Below, piece by piece: positions 8,051-16,574 of a stretch of DNA of 64,000 nt. Made by a program: the position numbers and the translations under genes. The stretch covers positions 122,930 through 186,929 of the forward strand of contig NZ_WRPA01000011.1 of NCBI RefSeq assembly GCF_009831655.1, in the 5' to 3' direction. Positions within the stretch are counted from its first letter, which is position 1. Each line of letters opens with the position of its first letter. This DNA comes from Shewanella insulae. GTDB lineage: Bacteria; Pseudomonadota; Gammaproteobacteria; Enterobacterales; Shewanellaceae. A model generated the notes under the pieces. That model worked only from the letters and a program-made list of their open reading frames with translations. It ran no database searches and was not told the origin of the DNA.

Positions 8051-10234
8051 CTACAGCTGCCAGTTCACACCCAGGAACACCTGACGGCCCGCCTGAGGTA
8101 GCCCCTCGCTCTGATAGTAACGCTCATCGAGCAGGTTAGCGGCTCTGAGGTAGACTGACAGGGCGTCACCTGCGATAGGATGGCTCAGCTTGAGATCTAC
8201 TAGTGTGTAGTCATCAAGCGACTTCTCCACCAGCTGTTTCTGACCGGCTACCTTCTCTTCGGTGTGGTATACCTGACCCATGATGTGCTCGATATTCAGG
8301 TTGATGCGGGTCGCAAAGCTAAACTCATAGTCCGCCTGCAACCTGAATTGATGACGGGGACGGTACTCTAAGGTATCCAGCCCAGGTACGGCATCCTTAT
8401 CTTCGCTATCGAGGAAGCTGTAGCCGAAGCTTAGCGACAGATTATCTATGCTCTGATCGCGCAGCAGGAAGTCGACTCCCTTAAACTGATAACGCCCCAT
8501 GTTCTGATAGATGCCATCGACATCCTTGGCGATATAGTTCTCTGCATCCGTATAGTAGGCAGCCAGACTCAGATCTGTATTGCTACCCAGCCCCTGTGCC
8601 AAGCTCAGCTCCAGATGCTTAGAGGTTTCAGACTCGAGATCCTGGTTGCCCGACGAGAGCGAGTAGAGGTTGCGCATCGACGGGAAACGTATCTTACGGG
8701 CCACACCTAGGTTGAGGCGCGTAGCCTCGGCGGCCTGCCAGTAGGCGGAAGCCTGGGCCGAGTAGTCGGACTCATCTTCACGCACACGCTGCTGCTCGTG
8801 CAGTGCACCACCCAGGCTGGCACCGATGCTGTCCTGCTGATACTGATATTCCGCCGCCAGGGTATAGAGCCAAGATGAATCGTCGAATGACTCGGCGCCG
8901 CCAGAACCATTACCTGAGCCGTTACCGCCGCCCGTTCCTGAACCAGAACCACCACCGCTACCCGAACCAGAACCCGAACCAGAACCCGAACCTGAGCCAC
9001 CGCCCGATCCCGAGCCGCTGCCGCCCCCAGTACCTGAGCCCGAACCACCTCCAGTACCCGATCCTGAGCCGCTGCCAGAGCCAGATCCTGAACCACTTCC
9101 GGTGCCACTGTCGGTACCAGTAGTGTCGCTATCTATCCGATTGCTCTGTGACTCCCAGCTCTGATGCTCGGCGATCAGGGCGCCGGTCAGCAGGTGGCCG
9201 GCATCGAAATCGGCGATCAGCTGCAGGTTACCGCCGCTCACCACGGAGCGGCCATCCAGGCTCTGCTGCAGACCGGCGAAGCTGTCATCCAGATAACGGT
9301 TTTCCAGCACGTCCGACTGATTCTGATAGATGAAGCCCCTCAGGGTGAGCAGCTCGTTAAAGCTATGGGCCAGACCCAGTTGCACCGTATGGGCATCGTA
9401 GTCGTCGACACGTTCAAATTTTGCCTTGCGACTGCTGGTACCGTCGACGGCAGGCTTGCCCCACTCACCGCTACGCAGGCTGAGGTTGGCCATCAGCTGG
9501 GTATTGTCCGACAGTGAGTAGCTGCCCTGGGCAAACAGGTTGTTGATCGTCTTGTCGCTGTTAAAGCGGGTATCACCCTGCTGCACCTCGGTATCTGGCT
9601 GATCGCCAGATACGGGCCAGCCATCGGTCTGCTGACGAGACAGCGACACCAGTCCCTGCCAGCGATCGCCTGAGCCAGCCACGGTGACGTCGCCGTTGAA
9701 GGTGTCATTTTCGCCACCCTCGAGATGGCCGGAGAAACCTGGTACCTCGGCGCCCTGCTTGGTGCGGATGTTGATCACCCCGCCTGCACCGCCTGGTCCG
9801 TAAAGCACAGAGGTTGGCCCCATGGAGACGGTGAGCGAGGCAATCTGGCTGGCGGGCACTACGCTAGGATCGAACTGGCCATCTTCGGCACCATTGGCCG
9901 GTACACCGTTGATCAGATAGATGACGTGTCTGGCCTTAAAACCGCGCACATCCACTCTTGGCGTGCCCTGGCCACCTGTGCGCACATAGACGCCCGGCGC
10001 ATTCTTTAACACCTGATCCAGACTCTGGGCGCCCATGGCCTGTATCTCGTCTGCACCTATGGTCCAGCTACTGGTGGTCTGTTGTAACGACGTCGGCTTC
10101 TCGCCGATCACCACTATGACCTCGGCCACATCTAAGATGGGGTCCTGTTTGACTTCCTCGGCCATGACCAGAGGACTGGCGGCAACCGCGGCTGCCACGA
10201 GTGATAATTTGAGACTGATTGCTTGGTTTTTCAT
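8051..10234 (-). CDS. TonB-dependent outer-membrane receptor with Gly-Ser-rich loop insertion
   Basis: 727 residues with a signal peptide (residues 1-25, ending PLVMAEE), a TonB-box-like EVIVVIG near 38-44 and a plug domain ([52 protein letters not shown]). A beta-barrel follows, ending in the expected terminal aromatic strand ([12 protein letters not shown]). Residues about 376-446 are an almost pure Gly/Ser/Thr tract inside the barrel, presumably in a surface loop. The receptor resembles vitamin B12/siderophore/copper-type receptors but the ligand is not recognised. It is the first gene of the operon with the ECF transporter, so it should supply the ligand to the S component. No strong Shine-Dalgarno precedes the ATG. 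Confidence 0.9.
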   Translation of the reverse strand: MKNQAISLKLSLVAAAVAASPLVMAEEVKQDPILDVAEVIVVIGEKPTSLQQTTSSWTIGADEIQAMGAQSLDQVLKNAPGVYVRTGGQGTPRVDVRGFKARHVIYLINGVPANGAEDGQFDPSVVPASQIASLTVSMGPTSVLYGPGGAGGVINIRTKQGAEVPGFSGHLEGGENDTFNGDVTVAGSGDRWQGLVSLSRQQTDGWPVSGDQPDTEVQQGDTRFNSDKTINNLFAQGSYSLSDNTQLMANLSLRSGEWGKPAVDGTSSRKAKFERVDDYDAHTVQLGLAHSFNELLTLRGFIYQNQSDVLENRYLDDSFAGLQQSLDGRSVVSGGNLQLIADFDAGHLLTGALIAEHQSWESQSNRIDSDTTGTDSGTGSGSGSGSGSGSGSGTGGGSGSGTGGGSGSGSGGGSGSGSGSGSGSGSGGGSGSGTGGGNGSGNGSGGAESFDDSSWLYTLAAEYQYQQDSIGASLGGALHEQQRVREDESDYSAQASAYWQAAEATRLNLGVARKIRFPSMRNLYSLSSGNQDLESETSKHLELSLAQGLGSNTDLSLAAYYTDAENYIAKDVDGIYQNMGRYQFKGVDFLLRDQSIDNLSLSFGYSFLDSEDKDAVPGLDTLEYRPRHQFRLQADYEFSFATRINLNIEHIMGQVYHTEEKVAGQKQLVEKSLDDYTLVDLKLSHPIAGDALSVYLRAANLLDERYYQSEGLPQAGRQVFLGVNWQL
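8897..9109 (-). repeat. In-frame Gly-Ser coding low-complexity repeat
   Basis: About 210 bases encode roughly 71 residues made almost only of Gly and Ser with occasional Thr and Asn. The DNA is an imperfect hexanucleotide array (on the plus strand variants of gaacca, gaaccc and gagcca), so copy number could change by slippage in six-base steps without breaking the frame. It lies within the TonB receptor gene between two barrel strands. Confidence 0.92.
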
Positions 10235-10487
10235 GCTTACATCGCTATGTCATTTCCCTATGGCCGTCATTCTTCCGGCTTACACCTGTAGCAACAAGCG
10301 AACGAAAACCAAAAACAAACCCAGATCGACAAATTTGAACAAATGCCGCGTTGACAACTATGCACAAGGGACATTTTGTCCAACGTAAAGCCTTGATTAG
10401 ACAAAAATACGCAGAATTGAAAAGCTTCCCCAAAATATGACAAATCTTACTTTTCTTGGGCTTGCTCACAGCTTAACTTCCTGTTGC
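10235..10487. other. Leader/intergenic region upstream of the TonB receptor operon
   Basis: A 253-base AT-richer stretch with no credible gene. It holds a perfect palindrome GGACATTTTGTCC at 10369-10381 and four copies of GACAA on the plus strand (10328, 10353, 10400, 10439), which read TTGTC toward the operon. I looked for B12 and TPP riboswitch core motifs in the operon direction and did not see them. A regulator site for the uptake operon is likely here but cannot be named. Confidence 0.4.
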
Positions 10488-10537
10488 TTGACAGCTAACA
10501 GTCGGCACATTAATTTGTGGTAAAGATTCTTATTACC
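10488..10537 (+). promoter_or_regulatory. Promoter with downstream Fur-like box ahead of menF
   Basis: TTGACA at 10488-10493 and a weak minus-10 TAATTT at 10511-10516 are 17 bases apart. Immediately after, 10519-10537 is a near-palindrome with TGGTAA/TTACCA ends that matches the classical 19-base Fur consensus at 13-14 positions, depending on strand. A site covering the transcription start is the usual arrangement for repression. It lies 86 bases before the menF start and about 285 before the divergent TonB receptor. Confidence 0.5.
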
Positions 10538-10622
10538 AATTCAGATAAGTCTCAAATTCGTCGCGTTTGAAGTCCTTACCCGCCCTCAAACCCACGCACT
10601 TTTTACCAGGTTGGAGTATTTC

Positions 10623-11981
10623 TTGAGCGTTTCCTCGCTGCCACAGGCCATACAATCCTTATCCCGCAAACTCGAAAAACTCGACATACACCCCCATGGT
10701 GAGCCGATCATTCAGTTGTCGGTGACGGCCTGTGTTATGCCGATGATCGCCTGGCTCGCCAGCCAACCTTGCTACCCCAGGATCTATTGGCATGGCCGCG
10801 ACACCCAGGAAGAGGTCGCCGCCCTGGGTTGCTGTAAAGATTTCATCTTCGAAGACGCGGTGGATGACAACCAACTTTCTCAGGCTTATCAGACGCAGAG
10901 AGCCTTATCCACCAATCAGGAGATACGCTACTACGGTGGCGTCGCCTTCGATCGTCATACCGAGTGTTGGCCCGAATATGGCCGCGCCCACTTCATCCTG
11001 CCCAGACTCGAGCTGAGACGTAGCGGCGATGAGTACAAGCTGCTGGTCAACCTCAATGTCGAATCCGGCGATATCGAACAGGAGCGGAACCTGGCGCTGC
11101 AGGCGCTCGCCGCCCTAGTGCCGCCCAAGCCATTAGCACCGCCGAACAAGATACAACTGCTGAGTCGCAGCGATCGTCCCAACAAACTGCGCTGGCACGA
11201 ACTGGTCAATCAGGTCACCCAGGACAGGTTTATCCAGGACACGCCTAAGGTGGTGCTGTCGCGTCTGACCCAGCTTGAGGTGAACGAGAAGGTCGACCCC
11301 TGGATGCTGCTTGCCAGCTGGCAGGGGCGCAACCAGAACAGTTTTCAGTTTGGCTTTCAGTTCAGCCCGGAGAGTGCCTTTATCTCCTGCACGCCGGAGC
11401 GTCTCTACCGGCGCCGCCAGCGCGAGGTGTTTACCGAGGCCTTAGCGGGCACTACCACACGTGGGCTCAACGAGGCCGAAGATGCCCTGCTGGCGCAACA
11501 GCTGCTGGACGACACCAAGAACAGCCATGAAAACCAGCTGGTGCGTGAACATATCGTCGATGCCCTGACGCCATTGAGCAATTATGTGGGCGCCGATGAG
11601 CTGGCCAAGGTGTTTAAGCTGAGCCATATTCAGCACCTGCACAGGGCCATTCGCGCCGAACTCAAGCCCGGTGTAAACGATTTTCAGATCCTCCAGGCCC
11701 TGCATCCCACCCCTGCCGTGGGTGGTCTGCCCAAGGCCTCGGCCATCAACTTTATTCGCCAGCGCGAAGGCTACACCCGTGGCTGGTATGCCGGTGCCTG
11801 TGGCTATTTCAACAAGTATGAGAGTGAGTTTGCGGTGGCGATTCGCAGCGCACTGCTCGAGCCCGGACGCATCAATCTATTTGCCGGCGCGGGGATCGTC
11901 TCAGGCTCAGAGGCCGAGGCGGAATGGCACGAACTGGAGAACAAGCTCAAGACCATAATGTCGATCCTGACCGAGGTCTAG
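10623..11981 (+). CDS. menF: Isochorismate synthase MenF
   Basis: 452 residues from the TTG at 10623, chosen because TTGGAG stands just upstream; a TTG at 10611 would leave no ribosome-binding site. The C-terminal half carries the chorismate-utilising-enzyme core: CTPERLYRRRQREVFTEALAGTT, LHPTPAVGGLPK, REGYTRGWYAGACGYF and the closing GAGIVSGSEAEAEWHELENK. It converts chorismate to isochorismate, the first step of menaquinone synthesis, or of a catecholate siderophore if partnered with entBA. No other men or ent gene is in the window. The preceding promoter has a Fur-like box, which leaves open an iron-responsive role. Length is normal for MenF. Confidence 0.9.
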   Translation: MSVSSLPQAIQSLSRKLEKLDIHPHGEPIIQLSVTACVMPMIAWLASQPCYPRIYWHGRDTQEEVAALGCCKDFIFEDAVDDNQLSQAYQTQRALSTNQEIRYYGGVAFDRHTECWPEYGRAHFILPRLELRRSGDEYKLLVNLNVESGDIEQERNLALQALAALVPPKPLAPPNKIQLLSRSDRPNKLRWHELVNQVTQDRFIQDTPKVVLSRLTQLEVNEKVDPWMLLASWQGRNQNSFQFGFQFSPESAFISCTPERLYRRRQREVFTEALAGTTTRGLNEAEDALLAQQLLDDTKNSHENQLVREHIVDALTPLSNYVGADELAKVFKLSHIQHLHRAIRAELKPGVNDFQILQALHPTPAVGGLPKASAINFIRQREGYTRGWYAGACGYFNKYESEFAVAIRSALLEPGRINLFAGAGIVSGSEAEAEWHELENKLKTIMSILTEV

Positions 11982-11982
11982 G

Positions 11983-12741
11983 TTAGTTAGCTGTCGGCAC
12001 CCGGGCGCGATAACTGATGTTGGCCCGAAACAGACGATCCAGCTCGCCACTCTCGGCCATGCGCGCCATAGCACGGTTAAAGATCGCCTTCAGACGCTTG
12101 CCCTTCTGTGTCTGAGGGAATACGAAGAACACCTCTGGATTCAACACATTTTCCTTGATCACATATTGCTGAGGTCGGTTTAACTGACTGGCAAGCCCCG
12201 CCAGGGAACGCTTGTAATCGAGCACTGCGTCTATCTTGCCGTTATTGACATGGTTAAGCATCTGCAGCAGGTCGCTGCCTTCCTCGTAATACATAGGCAC
12301 CTTGATAAAGGTATCGTAGCGATACTCCAGCAGCGCCTTCACCTTCTTCTTCTTCAGGCTATTGATATCCTGCCAGATGGCGGCCAGCTCGGGCGTGAGC
12401 GCGACATCCACCTGATCAACCTCTACGGGGATATCGCAGTAGTAATCGGCTTCGACTTCATCGATATAGAAGCCCAGCCCTACATCCACCTTCTTCTGCT
12501 TCACCATATAAAGGGCGCGGGAGAAAGGCACGAAATCTATCGAGAGTTTCCACTTGGAGACAGGAAAGGCGCTTTGCAAGAGCGCGAGGTAATACCCCTT
12601 GCCGTCGGGCGTGCTGAAACCGGGCCAGTTACCTGTTGCCACAGTGATCTCTTCCGCCTCCTCGGACACGGCAGCCCAAGGCGTACCCAGTAACATGCAG
12701 GCGCACAAGATGACCATAAGATAACGCCAGGATCTCATCAC
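11983..12741 (-). CDS. Periplasmic solute-binding protein, family 3 type
   Basis: 252 residues with a clear signal peptide (MMRSWRYLMVILCACMLLG to about residue 26). A type-II periplasmic binding fold follows, starting ITVATGNWPGFSTPDGKGYY and including the conserved PFSRALYMVKQKKVDVGLGF. This is the amino-acid-binding (SBP_bac_3) pattern. No permease or ATPase gene adjoins it, so it may be an orphan binding protein or a signalling partner rather than part of a transporter. The convergent menF gene ends one base before its stop codon. Ligand unknown. Confidence 0.8.
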   Translation of the reverse strand: MMRSWRYLMVILCACMLLGTPWAAVSEEAEEITVATGNWPGFSTPDGKGYYLALLQSAFPVSKWKLSIDFVPFSRALYMVKQKKVDVGLGFYIDEVEADYYCDIPVEVDQVDVALTPELAAIWQDINSLKKKKVKALLEYRYDTFIKVPMYYEEGSDLLQMLNHVNNGKIDAVLDYKRSLAGLASQLNRPQQYVIKENVLNPEVFFVFPQTQKGKRLKAIFNRAMARMAESGELDRLFRANISYRARVPTAN

Positions 12742-12929
12742 ACCTCCCCGAAAACATGGTGGTTATCAACCAAGTGTAGTCCCTATAATTCACTCCAGCG
12801 GGACACAGGCAGAGAAAACGACTTAAAATCCTTGCTCATTGAGTCTTAATGACTATAATTTGCCGCCCTGTCTTCCAGGTCAATCCCTGGCGACGGCTAA
12901 CCGAGGCATAAGCCTTATCCTATTTCCAA

Positions 12930-12966
12930 GCGGGTTCCCTCACCCCGCGTTAACCCACTAAAAAGG
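12930..12966 (+). promoter_or_regulatory. preQ1-I-like riboswitch controlling yhhQ translation
   Basis: Stem P1 is GCGGG (12930-12934) with CCCGC (12944-12948). The loop TTCCCTCAC is followed by an A-rich tail GTTAACCCACTAAAAAGG. In the loop CCT (12938-12940) can pair with AGG (12964-12966) to give the H-type pseudoknot of this class. That AGG is also the Shine-Dalgarno, seven bases before the yhhQ ATG, so ligand binding would block translation. Known preQ1-I aptamers share the GGTTC and CACCC elements and occur upstream of COG1738 genes. Confidence 0.7.
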
Positions 12967-12973
12967 CCACAAG

Positions 12974-13642
12974 ATGTTAATGTTATCCCCAGCGCAGATT
13001 CAGCGTGCGCTCCTGCTGCTCGTCAGCTTTCATATTGCCATTATCACCGCAAGTAACTACTTGGTTCAGCTACCCTTCCAGCTATTTGGTTTTCATACCA
13101 CATGGGGCGCCTTTAGCTTTCCCTTCGTCTATCTGGCCACAGATCTGACGGTGAGGATCTTCGGCCAACAGGCGGCGCGTAAGATCATCCTCAGGGCCAT
13201 GTTACCCGCGCTGCTGATCTCCTATCTGATCGGCGTGCTCTTCCACCAGGGCAGCTTCAAGGGTGGCGACGCCTTAGCGCAGTTCAACAGCTTCGTGTTT
13301 CGCATCGCCTTCGCCAGCTTCGCCGCCTATCTGGTGGGCCAGTTGATGGATATTACCGTGTTCGCCCGCCTAAGACAGGCCAAGGCCTGGTGGGTAGCAC
13401 CGGCCGCCTCGACTGTGGTGGGTAACCTGATCGATACCCTGGTGTTCTTCAGCGTCGCCTTCTACGCCTCTAGCGATCCCTTCATGGCCGAGCACTGGAT
13501 GGAAATCGCCAGCGTCGACTATGGCTTCAAGTTAATCGTCAGTCTGGGGCTCTTTCTGCCCGCCTATGGCGTATTGCTCAGGGTGCTACAGGAGCGAATT
13601 TTGCGAGAAGGCCAGACAAAATCGCAGACCAAACTGGCCTGA
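12974..13642 (+). CDS. yhhQ: Queuosine-precursor transporter YhhQ
   Basis: 222 residues with about six membrane helices and the COG1738 blocks: ASNYLVQLPFQLFG, AFSFPFVYLATDLTVRIFG and ASTVVGNLIDTLVFFSVAF. YhhQ proteins import 7-deazaguanine precursors of queuosine (preQ0/preQ1) across the inner membrane. The start at 12974 has AAAAGG seven bases upstream, and that element is the expression platform of the preQ1-like riboswitch. This gives a direct feedback logic: precursor in the cell shuts off import. A second in-frame ATG at 12980 is possible. The gene stands alone between the divergent binding-protein gene and a GNAT gene. Confidence 0.9.
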   Translation: MLMLSPAQIQRALLLLVSFHIAIITASNYLVQLPFQLFGFHTTWGAFSFPFVYLATDLTVRIFGQQAARKIILRAMLPALLISYLIGVLFHQGSFKGGDALAQFNSFVFRIAFASFAAYLVGQLMDITVFARLRQAKAWWVAPAASTVVGNLIDTLVFFSVAFYASSDPFMAEHWMEIASVDYGFKLIVSLGLFLPAYGVLLRVLQERILREGQTKSQTKLA

Positions 13643-13722
13643 CCAGTTGATTTGTACTATCATCGCGGCACTCAATTTTTCACCAGTGCCGCGATGGTAG
13701 CGAGCAAGTTTGGAGAGCCAAG

Positions 13723-14184
13723 ATGTACACCACAAGTATCGAGCATCACACCCACCTGAGCGATGAGCTCATCGACACCCTCATCGGCCTAAGCCAAGAG
13801 GTGCCGGAATTTGACGGCCGTCATCAGGCTGAAGACTATCGTACTCGCCTAAACGGCAAGTCGTTTCTGGTGCAGCTGATCCGCATCGAGGGCGAGCTGG
13901 CGGGCTATAAGATAGGTTATGGCGAGACCAATGGTGAATTTTACAGCTGGCTGGGTGCCATATTGCCTGAGTTCCGTCAGCTTGGGCTGGCCAAGGCCTT
14001 GATGCAAGATCAGGAGCGCTGGGCCAAGGCACAGGGCTTCAACAGCCTGGCCGTGAAGACCTATAACCGCTTCGCCAGCATGTTACAGCTGCTGATTCAG
14101 CAGGGTTACAAGATAGCCGGCTTAGAGAATACCGCAGAAAATATCGATGATAACAAATTGGTTTTAAACAAGTTATTAAGCTAA
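13723..14184 (+). CDS. GNAT-family N-acetyltransferase
   Basis: 153 residues with the GNAT acetyl-CoA motif A in the form LGAILPEFRQLGLAKALMQDQERWAKAQG (residues about 83-111). A beta-bulge region precedes it (GELAGYKIGYGETNGEFYSWLG), and motif B follows near KTYNRFASMLQLLIQQGYK. The Gln/Arg-x-x-Gly-x-Ala loop binds the pyrophosphate of acetyl-CoA. Substrate unknown; many members acetylate small amines, antibiotics or protein N-termini. The predicted Shine-Dalgarno is GGAGAG. The gene is followed by the ryhB-like small RNA, which has its own promoter. Confidence 0.82.
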   Translation: MYTTSIEHHTHLSDELIDTLIGLSQEVPEFDGRHQAEDYRTRLNGKSFLVQLIRIEGELAGYKIGYGETNGEFYSWLGAILPEFRQLGLAKALMQDQERWAKAQGFNSLAVKTYNRFASMLQLLIQQGYKIAGLENTAENIDDNKLVLNKLLS

Positions 14185-14219
14185 ACCCTGTTGATCGTGA
14201 ATCTTTACACGATAAAAGC

Positions 14220-14248
14220 TTGCAAACCTAAATGATAATTATTACTAT
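14220..14248 (+). promoter_or_regulatory. Fur-boxed promoter of the ryhB-like RNA
   Basis: TTGCAA at 14220-14225 and TACTAT at 14243-14248 are 17 bases apart, a good sigma-70 pair. The spacer and minus-10 are covered by TGATAATTATTACTA (14233-14247), which matches the 7-1-7 Fur consensus at 13 of 15 positions. Expected behaviour is strong repression by Fur with iron and induction on iron starvation. Confidence 0.8.
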
Positions 14249-14254
14249 TTGGGT

Positions 14255-14376
14255 GCGTTCCAAAACTCAGTCTGTTTTAAGCACTTCATCTCTGCTTACT
14301 ATGATGAGTTTGCAAGCACAACATTGCTCACACACACTCTTTGTGGCCGGAATATTAGTATTCCGGCTCTTTTTTT
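14255..14376 (+). ncRNA. ryhB: RyhB-type iron-responsive small RNA
   Basis: The interval between the Fur-boxed promoter and a strong terminator is about 120 nt with no reading frame. At 14314-14332 it contains AAGCACAACATTGCTCACA, which differs at one position from the conserved core of E. coli RyhB as I recall it. That core base-pairs with mRNAs of iron-using proteins such as sdhCDAB and sodB, with Hfq. The transcript is longer than the 90-nt E. coli RNA. The 5' end is estimated from the minus-10 spacing; the 3' end is the T-run after the hairpin. Confidence 0.85.
14346..14376 (+). terminator. Rho-independent terminator of the ryhB-like RNA
   Basis: A nine-base-pair perfect stem GCCGGAATA/TATTCCGGC (14346-14354 with 14359-14367) has a four-base loop and is followed by TCTTTTTTT. 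Confidence 0.92.
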
Positions 14377-14430
14377 ATCTGGCACCAGAGCAAGCCCAAG
14401 CTTCCCCTTCAGGGAAGCTCAAACTAACCC

Positions 14431-16572
14431 TTAGGCCTCTCGCGCCTTCTTATCCAGGGCACTGGAGAAGTGTAGCCCCTCGTACGGCGGATTGAACTGA
14501 TCGTCTATCGCCTTATGATACAGGCCTATGGTGAACAGGGTTCCCTTACCGACCGTTGAGCTGACCTCTATGGTACCGCCGATCCGCTTGATGATGCCGT
14601 AGCTCAGCGACAGCCCAAGCCCCGTACCATCCTGACGTGTGGTATAGAAAGGATCGAAGATGCGCCCCAGCTGTTCCTCGGGGATCCCCTTACCCTCATC
14701 TTCCACCTCTATCTTGACCCCTATGGGCTCGCCGCCTTGCACCCAGTCATAGGTACGGATCCAGATGCGTCCCTGTCCATCCATGGCATGGGCGGCATTG
14801 ACCACCAGGTTGATTAGCACCTGCAGCAGCTGAGGACGATTGACCTCGATAGGATAACTGGCGTTAAGATCCTGGATCAGTACCACCTCCTGCTTCTTGA
14901 TGGAATGGCGCACCAAGATGGCCATCTCCTCGACGATAGGCGTTAGCTGATGCATCTCCAGTGGCGCGTTAAACTCACCGGGACGACTGTATTGCAGCAG
15001 GCTGCGAATGATGGTGCTGATGCGACCCACCTGCTCGATGACGATGTCGATCTCCTCCTCGACATCCTCGGCCTTGTCGCCTAACTCAAACTTGAGCAGC
15101 TCCATGTTACCCAGTATCACCGCCGTCGGATTGTTGATCTCATGGGCGATACCCGCCGTTAGCTCACCCAAGGCGGTCAGTTTCTCGTTGGTCACCAGCT
15201 GCTGACGAGTCTCGTTGAGCAGGGCCACGTTACGCTGTAGCTCCTCCGTCTTCTCCTGCAGGCTACGGGTGCGCTCCTCAACCTTGACCTCTAGCTGCTC
15301 GGCTGCGGCCTGGATCTGCGAGTTGCGTCGCTGCAACAGATCCAGCATACGGTCGAACTGCTCTGCCAGATTCGCCAGCTCGTTGTCGCGCTCCAGTCCA
15401 AGAGAACCGATACGCAGGTTACGACCCGACTGCACCGCCTTGACCACATGGTGAATGCGCTCGATCGGCTGCAACAGGCTATAGGCACCCCGGTAAACCA
15501 GCAGGCCAGAGACCAACAGCACCAGCATGAGGATAGTGCCCAGCTCTATGATGTTCAGCAGGTAGTTGTGGATGAAGGGGGACTCGGAAAATCCCGTGTA
15601 GATCATACCTATACGCTCGCCGCGAATATCTTTCAGCGGGGCATAGGCCGAGATAAACCAGTCGTTATACACGAAGGCGCGGTCGACCCAGAGCAGCCCC
15701 TGTACCAGTACCTTCTGCCGCACCTCCTCCGACACCAGACTACCCAGCGCGCGGCCGCGCTTCTCGCTGTCCTGGGGGAAGAAGTTCAGCGGTACGTTAG
15801 TGCTGATGCGAGTGTTATCGAGGAAGATAGTTACCGTGCCTATGGAACGCTCTGGCAGGGTGCCCTTGTCGTAAACCAGGTCACGAATATGGTCTACGAT
15901 ACGAATGTCGCGATTAAGCAAGATACCGCCATCCAGATACCAGCCCACGGAGCCGTCGCTGCCCAGAATAGGCAGCAGGCTGCGGCTAAGCATGCCCCGC
16001 TTCTCCACATCCTTGTTCGGTTTCTGGGATCTTGGGGTATCCACCAGGGTGATCACCGCCTCCTGCTCCAGGTTGGGCGCCAAACGGGCCAGACGCTGGG
16101 GCTGCAACACCATCAGGCCGGAGAAGGGCTGATTGTCCTGTATCTTGGGCAACATCACCCTCAAATCTGGGTCCTGGGCCGCCTCGGCAACACTGACCAA
16201 GCGCAGAAAATCCAGATCTAGCTCGGCCTGCTTCTGCTTGAGCAGCTCCACCAGCCTGGCCCTGGCGGCCTTGCTGTCTGTCTCTATGTCACGAAACTCG
16301 TTTTGAAATTCCCAGGAGGCACGCACCAGCTCGAGCTGGTCTTCCTGCTTCTCCTGCACCGAGATCATTGTGTTACTGGCCACGGTCAGGTCGGCCTTCA
16401 CCTTCATGAAGAGCTGCTTGCCCGTGTAGCTGATGTTCCAATAGATGGTGATAAAAACCAGGCTCACCAGGGTCAAAAGGATAGGTAACAGAGTCAGGAT
16501 CAGGATGCGATAGCGCACCTTAGCCTGTAGTTGCTGCCAATTGACACCAAAAATACGCGAGAAAAAAGACAC
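14431..16572 (-). CDS. Sensor histidine kinase (DctB-like, Cache-HAMP-HisKA-HATPase)
   Basis: 713 residues. Membrane helices near 22-45 and 340-362 enclose a periplasmic sensor domain of the Cache type. A HAMP linker (about 363-415) and a coiled coil (about 416-460) follow. The phospho-acceptor is H477 in LTAGIAHEINNP. The ATPase part has the N box LVNAAHAMD, G1 DEGKGIP and G2 GTGLGLSLSYG. All catalytic motifs are intact. It lies two bases downstream of the sigma-54 response-regulator gene, so the pair forms one operon and presumably one phosphorelay. The signal is unknown; the proximity of the tup promoter suggests an oxyanion or metabolite input, but this is inference. Confidence 0.9.
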   Translation of the reverse strand: MSFFSRIFGVNWQQLQAKVRYRILILTLLPILLTLVSLVFITIYWNISYTGKQLFMKVKADLTVASNTMISVQEKQEDQLELVRASWEFQNEFRDIETDSKAARARLVELLKQKQAELDLDFLRLVSVAEAAQDPDLRVMLPKIQDNQPFSGLMVLQPQRLARLAPNLEQEAVITLVDTPRSQKPNKDVEKRGMLSRSLLPILGSDGSVGWYLDGGILLNRDIRIVDHIRDLVYDKGTLPERSIGTVTIFLDNTRISTNVPLNFFPQDSEKRGRALGSLVSEEVRQKVLVQGLLWVDRAFVYNDWFISAYAPLKDIRGERIGMIYTGFSESPFIHNYLLNIIELGTILMLVLLVSGLLVYRGAYSLLQPIERIHHVVKAVQSGRNLRIGSLGLERDNELANLAEQFDRMLDLLQRRNSQIQAAAEQLEVKVEERTRSLQEKTEELQRNVALLNETRQQLVTNEKLTALGELTAGIAHEINNPTAVILGNMELLKFELGDKAEDVEEEIDIVIEQVGRISTIIRSLLQYSRPGEFNAPLEMHQLTPIVEEMAILVRHSIKKQEVVLIQDLNASYPIEVNRPQLLQVLINLVVNAAHAMDGQGRIWIRTYDWVQGGEPIGVKIEVEDEGKGIPEEQLGRIFDPFYTTRQDGTGLGLSLSYGIIKRIGGTIEVSSTVGKGTLFTIGLYHKAIDDQFNPPYEGLHFSSALDKKAREA

Positions 16573-16574
16573 GA

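Noticed and set aside
8707..9108. Alternative-frame proteins across the Gly-Ser repeat
   Set aside because: They are repeat artefacts of the receptor gene in other frames.
10235..10487. Cobalamin or TPP riboswitch before the TonB/ECF operon
   Set aside because: Neither the GCCACTG-type B12 core nor the CTGAGA TPP core was found on the operon strand.
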